Assembly: GCA_963755705.1 (NCBI GenBank)
Contig: CAVWKW010000002.1
Location: forward strand, 248,001 to 312,000
DNA from: JBARDN01 sp963755705
Lineage (GTDB): Bacteria; Desulfobacterota; Binatia; Binatales; Binataceae
DNA length: 64,000 nucleotides
Direction: 5' to 3'
Both the position numbers and the translations under genes were made by a program. The notes beneath the pieces were generated by a model that saw only the letters and a program-made list of their open reading frames with translations, had not been told where the DNA came from and did not search any database. Positions 17,418-25,930 of this stretch are shown here, piece by piece (within the stretch, counting starts at the first letter, position 1; each line of letters starts with the position of its first letter).

Positions 17418-18421
17418 GATTCTTTCGGAGCGAAAAATTCCGCGAACAGTTCCAAAGCGTGCTCGGTCGGACGCGCCGGGTCAAGCCATTTGAGTTCCGG
17501 ATCGGCGCGAAACCAGGTGAGTTGGCGCTTGGCCAGCCGGCGCGAGTCGCGCTTGGCGAGCGCGACCGCTTCGGCCAGCGTGATTTCGCCGCCGAGATGC
17601 CGCGCGATCTGCTTGTAGCCGATCGTCGCGAGCGGAGGCCGCTCGGGCGCGTATCCCGCCGCCAGCAGCGCACGAACTTCCGCCACCAATCCGGCAGCCA
17701 GCATCGCGTCGAAGCGCGCGTCGATCGCCCGGTAGAGTTTCCCGCGCTCAGGCGAAATAGCGATGGTCAGGCTGTCGTACTCGCGCGCGGAAAACGCGTG
17801 GCGCGCCTGATGCGCGCTTATCGGCTCACCGGTCAGCTCGAAGACTTCGAGCGCGCGCATGATGCGATAGAGATCGTTGTGGCCGATTCGCGCTGCTGCC
17901 GCAGGATCGATCTCGCGCAGGCGGCCATGCAGATGCTCCAATCCGTGATCGTCGGCCTCACGCGCAAGCCGCGCGCGAATTTCCGCCGACGCGGCCGGAC
18001 CGTGAAAGATACCGCCTTGCAGCGCGCGCAGGTACAGTCCGCTGCCGCCCACGACCAGCACCCGCCGACCGCGAGCCGCGATCTCTTCGATCGCCGCGCG
18101 CGCAATCGCGACGAACCCCGCCACGTCGAGCGGAGCGTCGGGCGCGCGCACATCTATAAGGTGATGCCGCACGCGAGCGCGTTCGTCGGCCGTCGGCTTC
18201 GCGGTGCCGAGATCCATCCCGCGATAAAACTGCCGCGAGTCCGCGTTGACGATTTCTGCGCCGAGCCGCTCGGCGACTTCGAGCGCGAGCGCAGTCTTGC
18301 CCGCGCCGGTCGGCCCGACGATAAACCCGGCGCAAATTCGTATGCGCGGCCGAGCCTCTGAAAAACCGGACCGTGGATCAATTTGGTGAGCCACTAGTCT
18401 TCCATCCGCCGTCATTCGCAT
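17414..18421 (-). CDS. miaA: tRNA dimethylallyltransferase
   Basis: 335 residues from the ATG at 18421; a further in-frame ATG at 18496 would place the P-loop unusually far in. P-loop GPTGAGKT is at 36-43, then NADSRQFYRGMDLGTAKPT, VGGSGLYLRALQ and LTWFRADPELKWLD, all MiaA signatures. It adds dimethylallyl to A37 of tRNAs reading UNN codons. The region ahead of the P-loop is longer than in most MiaA proteins, so the true start could be nearer the P-loop. It overlaps accA by four bases. Confidence 0.93.
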   Translation of the reverse strand: MRMTADGRLVAHQIDPRSGFSEARPRIRICAGFIVGPTGAGKTALALEVAERLGAEIVNADSRQFYRGMDLGTAKPTADERARVRHHLIDVRAPDAPLDVAGFVAIARAAIEEIAARGRRVLVVGGSGLYLRALQGGIFHGPAASAEIRARLAREADDHGLEHLHGRLREIDPAAAARIGHNDLYRIMRALEVFELTGEPISAHQARHAFSAREYDSLTIAISPERGKLYRAIDARFDAMLAAGLVAEVRALLAAGYAPERPPLATIGYKQIARHLGGEITLAEAVALAKRDSRRLAKRQLTWFRADPELKWLDPARPTEHALELFAEFFAPKES

Positions 18422-18770
18422 TCGACTGTTAACGCCCGCTCGCAGCTTGTCATCGGCGCAAGCGGCTGCCGCTCTTACCGTCAGGCTCTCCGCCACTCGC
18501 AGGCGGCTGCATCACCGCCTCGGGATTTCTCCCTTCGGTCGAAATGACGGATGCGGGCTTGGCGCATGAGTTATGTGGGCGTGGTGCATGAGCTTCATAT
18601 CTTCAGCCGAGCCCGCAATCGTCATTTCGACCGAAGGGAGAAATCCCGGGGCGTCCATGCTCCGAGTTCACGCCTCATGCAGCGGCCTCTCGTCCGGGAT
18701 TCCTCGCGCGGCAGCCACACGCGGGAATGACACCGCAGTACCGGGAAAGTTGCCAATTATCAAAGCGGGC
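18422..18770. other. miaA-mutL intergenic region, repeat-bearing, no gene seen
   Basis: No convincing gene. It contains the inverted repeat pair at 18521-18648. Near 18698-18735 there is a second sequence of repeat character (ggattcctcgcg...cgcgggaatgac) with short inverted ends. The mutL stop is at 18771 on the minus strand, so this is the spacer between mutL and miaA, and the long run is broken here by repeats rather than by a clear terminator. Confidence 0.6.
18521..18648. repeat. Inverted repeat pair (REPIN-like)
   Basis: The 28 bases at 18521-18548 are exactly the reverse complement of 18621-18648. The arms hold the stretch gggatttctcccttcggtc and its complement. Toward the centre the match continues imperfectly (about 12 of the next 15 bases). 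The loop of some 45 bases holds two copies of gcatgag. The layout of two inverted copies around a short spacer is that of REPIN/BIME-type intergenic repeats. Confidence 0.85.
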
Positions 18771-20603
18771 TCATCGCCGGAACATCCGTTCGATCTGTCC
18801 GCGCGGGAAACGTATATGCACCGGGCGACCGTGCGGGCAGTTGGTTTTAAATTCGGTGCGATCGAGCTCGGCCAGCAGCGCGTGAATCTCCGGCGGTTCG
18901 AGCACGCGGCCCACCCGCACCGAGCCGTGGCAGGCGAGCTGCTTCAGCAGGTTTTCGAATGCCGCCTCTCCGCCCGCGCGAATCGGTGTCTCGCCGATAC
19001 TGTCGATCATGTCCGACAGCAACTTCGCGCCGCCCTCGGCTCCGAACACCGCCGGCGTTCCCTTGAGCACGAGCGAGGATGGCCCGAAGCTCTCGACGTC
19101 GAAGCCCATCGCGCGCAGTTCCGGTATCGCGCCATGAATCTGCGCCGCGCGCGCAGGGTTGAGCTCGATCGTGGCCGCGACCAGCAGCGCCTGGATGCGG
19201 ACGCCGCCGTCGCGCAACTCGGCGCGCAGTCTTTCGAACGTGACCCGTTCGTGCGCGGCATGCTGATCGACCAAGAGCATTCCCTCGTCGCTTTCGAGCG
19301 CGATATAACCGGCGAAGATCTGCCCGAGCACCCGCAGTTGCGAATACATCGGCACGCCCGCTTCCGGACGCGCATCGGTGCGGGCGGGATCGGCTGCCGC
19401 AGCGAAGCCCAGGCCGAGCGCGCGCTGGGTCGCAACCGATCGCGCAGCGTCGGGAACCAGTCGTAGCGCACGCGGGGAGTCCGTCGCGGGAGCAGGAAAA
19501 TCATGCGTCGGAGATTCAGGCGCGCGCGCGAGCGTCGCCGCTGCTTCGATGCTCGCCACAGGAACGGCTGGCGGGAAAGCGGCATCGGGGACCCGATCGC
19601 GTGCGGCCTCGCTCTGGTTCGAGAGCCGATCGCGCAGCGCATGATAGACCGCCTCGAACACCGCGCCCGAATTGCGAAACCGCACCTCGGTTTTCATCGG
19701 ATGGACATTCACGTCCACCTCTTCGTGGCGCAGCTCAACGAACAGCACCACCGCCGGGTAACGCCCGCGCGGCAACAGCGTCTGATAGGCCTGCGCGATC
19801 GCGCGCGCGAGCAGCTTGTCGCGGACCACGCGGCCGTTGACGAAAGTGAAGATCATCCGCGCAGAGGCGAACGACTCCTGGCTCATCGTGGCGAGTCCGC
19901 GCACGCGAACCGGCGCGCGTACTGCGTCGAACCCGAGCATCCGCTCGGCCAGCTTGGCGCCGAACAGTTGCCGCACGCGTTCCAGCGGCGACGCCGCGCG
20001 GGTGAGATCGAACATCACGCGGCCGTCGGCATTAAGCGAAAATGCGACCCGATGATTCGCCAGCGCGACGCGCTGGATCGCCTCGGCAATCGCGCCCTGC
20101 TCGGTCGCAACCGTTTTCAGGAATTTGAGCCGCGCCGGAGTGTTGAAGAAAAGATCGCGGACGTCGATCTGGGTGCCCTGCGCCGCGGCCGAGTCGCGAA
20201 CCTCTTCGATCTCGCCGCCCAGCGCCATGATCTCGACCGCCGATGAATTGGCGGCGCGCGTGCGCAGCGTCATCCGCGCCACACTTGCGATCGAGGCGAG
20301 CGCTTCGCCGCGAAAGCCCAGCGTGCGGATCGCAACCAGGTCGGAGGCGCTGCGAATCTTCGAGGTCGCATGACGCCGCAGCGCGAGAATCGCGTCCTCG
20401 CGGCTCATCCCGCATCCGTCGTCCGCAACCGCGAATCGCGCGCATCCGCCCCGTTCAATCGTGATATCAATCCGGCTCGCGCCCGCATCGAGCGAGTTCT
20501 CGACCAGCTCCTTAACTGCGGAGGCGGGCCGCTCGACGACCTCTCCGGCCGCAATCTGGCTCGCAACTTGTTCGGGCAGGATGTGGATCAGCCGCTCGCT
20601 CAT
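18771..20603 (-). CDS. mutL: DNA mismatch repair protein MutL
   Basis: 610 residues. The GHKL ATPase N-terminus has VVERPASAVKELVENSLDAGA, DDGCGM and TLGFRGEAL. The C-terminal half carries DQHAAHERVTFE at 446-457, which fits the DQHA(X)2E(X)4E metal motif of endonuclease-active MutL, as expected in bacteria without MutH. ACHGSV and CPHGRP complete the endonuclease site. It couples MutS mismatch recognition to strand incision. It heads the minus-strand run, and the gene upstream is divergent. Confidence 0.95.
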   Translation of the reverse strand: MSERLIHILPEQVASQIAAGEVVERPASAVKELVENSLDAGASRIDITIERGGCARFAVADDGCGMSREDAILALRRHATSKIRSASDLVAIRTLGFRGEALASIASVARMTLRTRAANSSAVEIMALGGEIEEVRDSAAAQGTQIDVRDLFFNTPARLKFLKTVATEQGAIAEAIQRVALANHRVAFSLNADGRVMFDLTRAASPLERVRQLFGAKLAERMLGFDAVRAPVRVRGLATMSQESFASARMIFTFVNGRVVRDKLLARAIAQAYQTLLPRGRYPAVVLFVELRHEEVDVNVHPMKTEVRFRNSGAVFEAVYHALRDRLSNQSEAARDRVPDAAFPPAVPVASIEAAATLARAPESPTHDFPAPATDSPRALRLVPDAARSVATQRALGLGFAAAADPARTDARPEAGVPMYSQLRVLGQIFAGYIALESDEGMLLVDQHAAHERVTFERLRAELRDGGVRIQALLVAATIELNPARAAQIHGAIPELRAMGFDVESFGPSSLVLKGTPAVFGAEGGAKLLSDMIDSIGETPIRAGGEAAFENLLKQLACHGSVRVGRVLEPPEIHALLAELDRTEFKTNCPHGRPVHIRFPRGQIERMFRR

Positions 20604-20756
20604 CGCACCACGACCGTCATTGGAAGGAAAGACATCCCGCTAGACAATGCGGCTTTTGCACCGGATACTCAAGCCGCTCCGCGGCGGTCGGCCTGAAATT
20701 GAACTTCGACGCGTACTCAGGATAGCTTGGCGGGTCTCGCAAGGGAGCTTTTCAGG

Positions 20757-21995
20757 ATGACACGCAAATTCTCCATCACATTGATGCTCGCGCTCGCGGC
20801 GGCGGTGCTGCAGTTCGCGGCTCCCGCGCTGGCCGAGGTCAAGATCGGAGTCGGAGCGCTCGGCCCGATTTCGCCCCAGGCTGAAAATGACGTCGAGAAG
20901 CTGGTCGGTGCGATGCCGAACGTCAACGCGGTGCCGATCCAGCCGCCGGGCGACGTTGACGCGTGCGTGAAGCGCTTCGTCGCCGGCGACCTGGACGACA
21001 GGCTCGACGCCGTAATCGTCGTGAGCCTGCCGACCGATTCGTTCAAGGTCGTACAGACCGGCTCGGAAGCCAAGTTTACCGGCTCGTATCAAATCTGGAC
21101 GCTCAATCTTTCGACCCTGGCCGAAGATCGGCACACCTTCACCTTCACCGACAGCGAGACGATCATCAGCGGACCGGCCGCGATTCTTTCGATCCCGGCG
21201 CAGTTCCTGTTCGAGCGCACCAGCGGCCAGCGGCTGATCTCGAGCAGCACCTGGCAGGCTTATGAATCGATTCAGGTGCGGGTCGAGGCGAAGCTGGTGG
21301 CGGCGACCAAGCTCTATCTATCAACCTCGACGCTCGGCGCGACGCAGCCGCTCAACCTGCTCGAATGCGCCCAGGCTCTCGTCAATCGCGGCGACCCGGA
21401 CACGGCGCTCGCGGTGTTCAAAGCGGCGGGAGTGGACAATCCCGAAGTGCGCAGGATGATGGCGGACGCGCAGGAAAAGATGCGCCGCGCCAAAGCGCAG
21501 GCGCTGCTCGGGCGCACGCTCGGCTCGATCGCCGGAGGGAATACCGCGGGCGCATCGACGATCCTCGCGGAGTATCAAAAGGAGCCGACCGCGGAGCCGT
21601 CACGTGCCGAGCAGGTCCGCCGCACGCTCGCGACGCAGACCGATACTCGCGCCGACGCCGCATATCGCCGGCTCCTTATGAGCGACGTGCCCGGACTCGA
21701 TCAGACCGCGTTTATCGCGATGCTCTCCCAGATGATGTTTGACGCAACCGGGTCAACGCCCGACCAGGTGGTGCTGAGCGACAAGGACGTATCGATCGAG
21801 GACAAGAAATCCGCCGTGGGTCTCAAGACCGCGCTCGATCAATACGCAACCGCGCTCGGCAAGGCCGCGTGGCTGATGAGTATCAGGTGCCGATGCGACG
21901 CGGGCGCCCTTTTGACCGCCGAACCCGACGGGCAGGCGCTGTTGCGCGCGAGCTTCGCACCCTCTTTCACCAAGCCGCAGGTCGGGCTACCCTAG
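20757..21995 (+). CDS. Secreted protein of unknown function with a helical repeat-like middle
   Basis: 412 residues from the ATG at 20757, with AAGGGAG about nine bases upstream. A signal peptide (LMLALAAAVLQFAAPALA) is followed by a domain of about 160 residues beginning EVKIGVGALGPISPQAENDVEKLV. A helical middle with a TPR-like helix pair (LLECAQALVNRGDPDTALAVFKAAG) comes next, and then a C-terminal part with two nearby Cys. I do not recognise the family. Periplasmic location is inferred. It is divergent from mutL. Confidence 0.8.
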   Translation: MTRKFSITLMLALAAAVLQFAAPALAEVKIGVGALGPISPQAENDVEKLVGAMPNVNAVPIQPPGDVDACVKRFVAGDLDDRLDAVIVVSLPTDSFKVVQTGSEAKFTGSYQIWTLNLSTLAEDRHTFTFTDSETIISGPAAILSIPAQFLFERTSGQRLISSSTWQAYESIQVRVEAKLVAATKLYLSTSTLGATQPLNLLECAQALVNRGDPDTALAVFKAAGVDNPEVRRMMADAQEKMRRAKAQALLGRTLGSIAGGNTAGASTILAEYQKEPTAEPSRAEQVRRTLATQTDTRADAAYRRLLMSDVPGLDQTAFIAMLSQMMFDATGSTPDQVVLSDKDVSIEDKKSAVGLKTALDQYATALGKAAWLMSIRCRCDAGALLTAEPDGQALLRASFAPSFTKPQVGLP

Positions 21996-22039
21996 GACGT
22001 TCGACTTCAGCTTCGGAATCCATTCAGAGAGACAAATCC

Positions 22040-22228
22040 ATGCGACAATGTGCACTTTGCGGCAAGCAGCCGTCGGTCGGAAATAACGTGAGCCACGCCA
22101 ACAACAAGACCAAGCGGCGATGGGAACCGAACCTGCAGGAGGTTCGCGCAAAGATCGGCGGCGGCGTGATGCGAATCCGCGTCTGCACCCGATGCATCCG
22201 CAGCGGCAAAGTCCAGAAGGTCGCCTAG
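22040..22228 (+). CDS. rpmB: 50S ribosomal protein L28
   Basis: 62 residues from the ATG at 22040. MRQCALCGKQPSVGNNVSHANNKTKRRW is the L28 N-terminus and RVCTRCIRSGKV the C-terminus. Two CxxC pairs make it a zinc-binding (C+) form. It is encoded alone and ends six bases before the convergent arsC gene. Confidence 0.95.
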   Translation: MRQCALCGKQPSVGNNVSHANNKTKRRWEPNLQEVRAKIGGGVMRIRVCTRCIRSGKVQKVA

Positions 22229-22234
22229 CCTCTT

Positions 22235-22585
22235 CTAGAACAGCGCGTCGAGCTTCTCGGGCGGACGCGCGATCACCGCGTGCTTGCCGCGGACGACGAC
22301 CGGCCGCTGCATCAGCTCGGGATGCTTCAGCAATAGCGTGATTACCTGCTCGCGGGTCGTGTAGTTCTCGGGCTTCAGTTTGAGTTCCTCGAACCGCTTA
22401 TCCTTGCGCACCAGGTCGGCGGGAGGATTTTCGATCATCGCCAGAACCCGCTCCAGTCCCGCGCGATCGAGCGGCGTCTTCAGATACTCGATAGTTTCGA
22501 AATCAATCCCGCGCTCGGTCATCCGGGCAATCGCCCCGCGCGAGTTTCCGCACTTGGGGTTGTGATAGATTGTGGTTCGGTCCAT
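22235..22585 (-). CDS. arsC: Arsenate reductase (ArsC/Spx thioredoxin family)
   Basis: 116 residues from the ATG at 22585. Cys12 lies in IYHNPKCGNSRGAI, the catalytic position of glutaredoxin-dependent ArsC. LVRKDKRFEELKL and RPVVVRGKHAVIARPPEKLDALF are the C-terminal family blocks, with the Arg pair that holds arsenate. No arsR, arsB or acr3 gene adjoins it, so it may be a stand-alone ArsC-like oxidoreductase. Convergent with rpmB. Confidence 0.9.
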   Translation of the reverse strand: MDRTTIYHNPKCGNSRGAIARMTERGIDFETIEYLKTPLDRAGLERVLAMIENPPADLVRKDKRFEELKLKPENYTTREQVITLLLKHPELMQRPVVVRGKHAVIARPPEKLDALF

Positions 22586-22659
22586 GCTTTCCTCGCTTGA
22601 GAATTTTGATAAGCATAGGCGCGAAGCCGCCATCAAATCGAGTATCAAGGGATAATCCG

Positions 22660-23220
22660 ATGCGTGCGAAACTGAAAACCTCCGGAATGCTGGCGCTCTC
22701 GATCCTCGCTACGGCGATTACCGTGCCCGGCGCGAGCGCGGCCGTGGTGACCGGCAGCTTCGTTTATCGCGGCGGCAGGCCGGCCAATCAGCGCCAGCTT
22801 CATTTCGAAAACCGCGTCTCGCACGATATGTTCATCGCGCCCACCGGCAGCGACGGCACCTATTCCGTCGATCTGCCGCCGGGAGTTTACGACCTGCGCG
22901 CCGAGCGCGGCGTAATCCTGAAATCAGGGGTCGTGGTGGTTGACGATCAGCCGATCGATGCCGGCCAGGCGGTCGAGCCCGCACCGCTGGACCTGCGGCG
23001 CCCGTTCGAGCGCGAAGGCGTTGGCGAGAATATCGTCCAGACCGAAGCGCCCGCGACCGCGAATCTGCACGGCCGCCCGCAGGAAGCGATGGCATACGGC
23101 CACGGCTTGATCCAGCGATTATGGGGTCCGACACAGCCGCTGCCGCCAATTCCCGAAGCAGCAGCCTCGCCGGCAGCCGCGCCCGCGGCATCCGCGACAA
23201 CCGGCGGTCCGAACCTCTAG
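22660..23220 (+). CDS. Secreted protein with carboxypeptidase-regulatory-like (CNA-B type) fold
   Basis: 186 residues from the ATG at 22660, behind AAGGG. A signal peptide ends near VPGASA. The mature region TGSFVYRGGRPANQRQLHFENRVSHDMFIAPTGSDGTYSVDLPPGVYDLRAE is a small beta-sandwich of the carboxypeptidase regulatory type. The tail is Pro/Ala-rich and probably disordered. Likely periplasmic or surface-attached; role unknown. Confidence 0.75.
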   Translation: MRAKLKTSGMLALSILATAITVPGASAAVVTGSFVYRGGRPANQRQLHFENRVSHDMFIAPTGSDGTYSVDLPPGVYDLRAERGVILKSGVVVVDDQPIDAGQAVEPAPLDLRRPFEREGVGENIVQTEAPATANLHGRPQEAMAYGHGLIQRLWGPTQPLPPIPEAAASPAAAPAASATTGGPNL

Positions 23221-23317
23221 GATCGGGAACCCGTAGGCGCGATCAGGTGGCGATTCGGTCAGAGCATGACCGCTGCCATCACGGAAGCGATTCGGGAGTG
23301 TCTGAACCGCGTGCAGC

Positions 23318-24598
23318 TCAGCGGCGTTTGATGGCGGGGCTTGGATGCGCGGGGACGTCGGCCGTGCTGTCCTGCGCGATATAATCCTGAAGCCTCAGCG
23401 CCAGTTCGGGCGATAGCGTTTTCAGCACTCCATACTCGCGCGTCGCGAGATCGCGACGACCCTGGTCGGCGTAGGCGACGCCCAGATCGTAATGCGCATG
23501 CGCGAAGTCGGGCTTGAGCCGCACGGCGCGATCGAACGCGCCGATCGCGTCGCCCGCGCGGCCGTCATTGCTAAGGCAAAGTCCCCTGCCCCACCACGCT
23601 TCGGCGAACGACGGGTCGCGCTTGAGCGCGCGTTTGAAATAGTCCAGTCCGGGACCGCAATCCTGCAGCCGCCACGACGCCATCCCGTCCACATAGAGGT
23701 CGTTCGAGTCGGGCGCGCGGCGCGGCAGATGCCACTGCGCGAAGGTGCGCGGCTGATGCCGTCCGAGTGCGAGGATTCTTTCGAGCGGCACCGCGAAGCT
23801 CAGGTTTTCGCCGTCGCGCATGAACGCCGTCGCTACGCCGATCACGTCTCCGTTCGCGTTCAGCACCGGGCCGCCGCTCGACCCTTCCGAGATCGCCGCC
23901 GTGATCTGCAAGGTGGCGGGAACCAGATCGCTCTGGTCGTCGCGCTGTTCGGGAACCGCCGAGACGATTCCCTGCGTGATGGTTTCCTCGAGACCCATCG
24001 GACTGCCGACGACGATCACGCTGTCGCCGACCTGCGGGCGCTGCGCCGCGATCTTCAGGTACGGCGCGTCGGAATCAACGAAGGCCAGAAGCTTGGCCAG
24101 ATCGGCGTCCTTGTCGTCGGCCAGGACCACCTGCACCGGATGCGTCGCGCCATCGGCGGTGCGCGCCTTGACCGACGCCGCGCCCTCGATCACGTGATGG
24201 TTGGTCAATATCTCGCCGTTGCGGTTAATGAAGAATCCGCTGCCGAATCCGATCTCTTTGCCGCGAGCATCGTATATCTCGAGCGTCACCACGGCGGGCC
24301 GCACGCGCTTGATGAGCGCTCCCAGCGGTTCAGCGGCGGGCGCAGCCACAGGTTTCGCGACCGCGATCTTCTGATCTTCCGGGTGGCGTACGATCAGCGT
24401 CATAACGAGCGCCGTCACCAGCGTTCCGGCGATCGCTCCCGCAATCGCAAACGCAGCCGCGCGCCATCGGCCGGCGCCCGGATACTCGCCAGCGCTGCGA
24501 GACGCGGAGTCGATCTCCGCGCCGCAAGCGCGGCAGAACCGGTCAGCCTCATTGACTCTGGCGCTGCCGCATCGTCCGCAAAATCCGGCTCGCATCAC
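23318..24598 (-). CDS. Zinc-ribbon, membrane-anchored trypsin-like protease with TPR tail
   Basis: 426 residues. The order is a double CxxC zinc ribbon (Cys7, Cys10, Cys22, Cys25), a transmembrane helix (about 48-70), then an HtrA-type trypsin domain with His135 (LTNHHVIEG), Asp166 (KDADLAKL) and Ser241 (GSSGGP). It ends in TPR helices (SFAEAWWGRGLCLSNDGRAGDAIGAFDRAVRLKPDFAHAHYDLGVAYADQG). There is no PDZ domain, so it is not a classical DegP. The topology implies a cytosolic zinc ribbon and a periplasmic protease with TPRs that probably bind clients. Confidence 0.88.
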   Translation of the reverse strand: MMRAGFCGRCGSARVNEADRFCRACGAEIDSASRSAGEYPGAGRWRAAAFAIAGAIAGTLVTALVMTLIVRHPEDQKIAVAKPVAAPAAEPLGALIKRVRPAVVTLEIYDARGKEIGFGSGFFINRNGEILTNHHVIEGAASVKARTADGATHPVQVVLADDKDADLAKLLAFVDSDAPYLKIAAQRPQVGDSVIVVGSPMGLEETITQGIVSAVPEQRDDQSDLVPATLQITAAISEGSSGGPVLNANGDVIGVATAFMRDGENLSFAVPLERILALGRHQPRTFAQWHLPRRAPDSNDLYVDGMASWRLQDCGPGLDYFKRALKRDPSFAEAWWGRGLCLSNDGRAGDAIGAFDRAVRLKPDFAHAHYDLGVAYADQGRRDLATREYGVLKTLSPELALRLQDYIAQDSTADVPAHPSPAIKRR

Positions 24599-24904
24599 TC
24601 ACGCTCGCCCGGGAATTGCGCCGCAGCACATTTTATTACCCGCCGATTTGGTACTTTGACTGGAAAGTCTGTAAGGACGTGCAACACAAGCATTCATCTA
24701 CATTCTGCCGTGCGGCAAGTAGCGACAAATACAGTGATTGATAACATCGTGGCTGTCAAAGTGGCGGTCAGATCGCGCGCATGAATATTCCGAGTTGGCT
24801 AAAGGCTACAAATACGATGACACGAGGGCGTGGCATTGGCACTCGCGGCCTTTGCCACGCCGGCCTTGCGTGACGATTCGATCAAGCTAGTCTCGCAGCG
24901 CTGA
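24599..24904. other. Intergenic region upstream of the protease gene
   Basis: No gene supported. By eye the base composition is visibly less GC-rich than the flanking genes. It contains the left copy of an 18-base direct repeat (24637-24654) whose second copy covers the 3' end of moaA. Confidence 0.5.
24637..24654. repeat. 18-bp direct repeat, left copy
   Basis: TACCCGCCGATTTGGTAC occurs here and again at 25932-25949, at the very end of moaA. The two copies are in the same orientation and enclose about 1.3 kb with one secreted-protein gene. This is the pattern of a target-site or attachment-like repeat, but a chance match or a partial moaA duplication cannot be excluded. Confidence 0.6.
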
Positions 24905-25498
24905 TCAGGGCTGCACGCTGCCGTTGAACGACGCCTGTGAAGGAACGCCATTTCCACTCGGCGGAGTCACGAACAGGAACGACGCGCCCGCGCCGATGGT
25001 GCCCGCGCCGGTGGCTGAAGAATATTTTCCGGTTCCACCGTTGATCACATAGGACCCGGTGAACACGTCGGCCGCAGTGTTGTTAGTTGAGCATACCGGC
25101 CCCGACGTGAGAAAGGTGATCGTCTGACGGCCTTTCTTATCGCTGATGGTGCCGACTCCGGTTGCAGGAGCGCAGGATGGTACTGCGGTGATTGGATCCC
25201 CCAAATTGGTTAGATCGATGCCCAGGGTGAGTGATGCGGTCCCGCCGTTGAAGCCATTGTTACCGATGATTGAGTAGGTGCCGGTCATACACAAGCACGC
25301 GTGCCCGGCGGGGCAGGAGATCGTGGGTGTCGTGCATCCGCCGGAAACAGTAACTGCGGTCCCGGTAGCTTGCACGCTGAGCGGCTTGAGTCCTGCCGTC
25401 ACGCTGGCAGCTGCGAACGCCCCCGAAGCGAAAAACAGTCCGGCGGCGACCGCCGTTATTATCGTACCAAGTTTGACAAACGGTTTTCTCGAAAACAT
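24905..25498 (-). CDS. Secreted Gly/Thr/Ser-rich protein of unknown function
   Basis: 197 residues from the ATG at 25498, chosen for its strong GGGAGG Shine-Dalgarno eight bases ahead. A signal peptide (LGTIITAVAAGLFFASGAFA) leads into a mature protein rich in Gly, Thr and Ser. It has several Cys (GGCTTPTISCPAGHACLC) and repeats of the form GTYSI and GSYVINGGTGKYSSATGAGTI, suggesting beta structure and disulfides outside the cytoplasm. I do not recognise the family. Codon use looks less GC-biased than its neighbours, and the gene lies between the two 18-bp direct repeats, so acquisition is possible. Confidence 0.72.
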   Translation of the reverse strand: MFSRKPFVKLGTIITAVAAGLFFASGAFAAASVTAGLKPLSVQATGTAVTVSGGCTTPTISCPAGHACLCMTGTYSIIGNNGFNGGTASLTLGIDLTNLGDPITAVPSCAPATGVGTISDKKGRQTITFLTSGPVCSTNNTAADVFTGSYVINGGTGKYSSATGAGTIGAGASFLFVTPPSGNGVPSQASFNGSVQP

Positions 25499-25930
25499 CG
25501 ATTGACCTCCCATCTGAATCGATTGAAAAAAACTAGTCGTCCCATCACACGCGCTCACGCGAGACAGATTGCTACGACGTGTCTCGAGATTTGGTGACGG
25601 ACGGCTGCCCGCTTCTCATTTTATTAGAACCTCTTCCTGCAAATTCGGGTTACAGATTTCCAACGGAGTCCAATCCTGCGCCTGCATCGTACCGGAGGTC
25701 CGGGATGATCGGGATGAAGCGGTACGGCTAGTCTCCCTTGAGGCGGGGATCGTCGGTCGCGGTGCAGGCGGCGCTGTCAACGCGCCCATGTGCGAGTTCG
25801 GGGTCGGCCGCTTTGCTGTCTCTGAAAGCGCCTCGGCTCCCCGGCGTCAAGCTTCGCTGGATCAACCATTCTTATTAGGGAGTTCCGTGAGCGCGGTCTT
25901 GCAAAGGCATAAGTCTAAGGCATCGGAAGC
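25499..25930. other. Intergenic region between the secreted-protein gene and moaA
   Basis: No gene supported; a reading frame across this stretch lacks a ribosome site and family features. There is an inverted repeat at 25560-25586 (arms CGAGACA and TGTCTCG, 13-base spacer) about 60 bases upstream of the secreted-protein start, which could be an operator for it. Confidence 0.45.

Noticed and set aside
18698..18735. ggattcctcgcg...cgcgggaatgac sequence considered as a second REPIN
   Set aside because: Only one copy in the window; short imperfect ends, so not called as an independent element.
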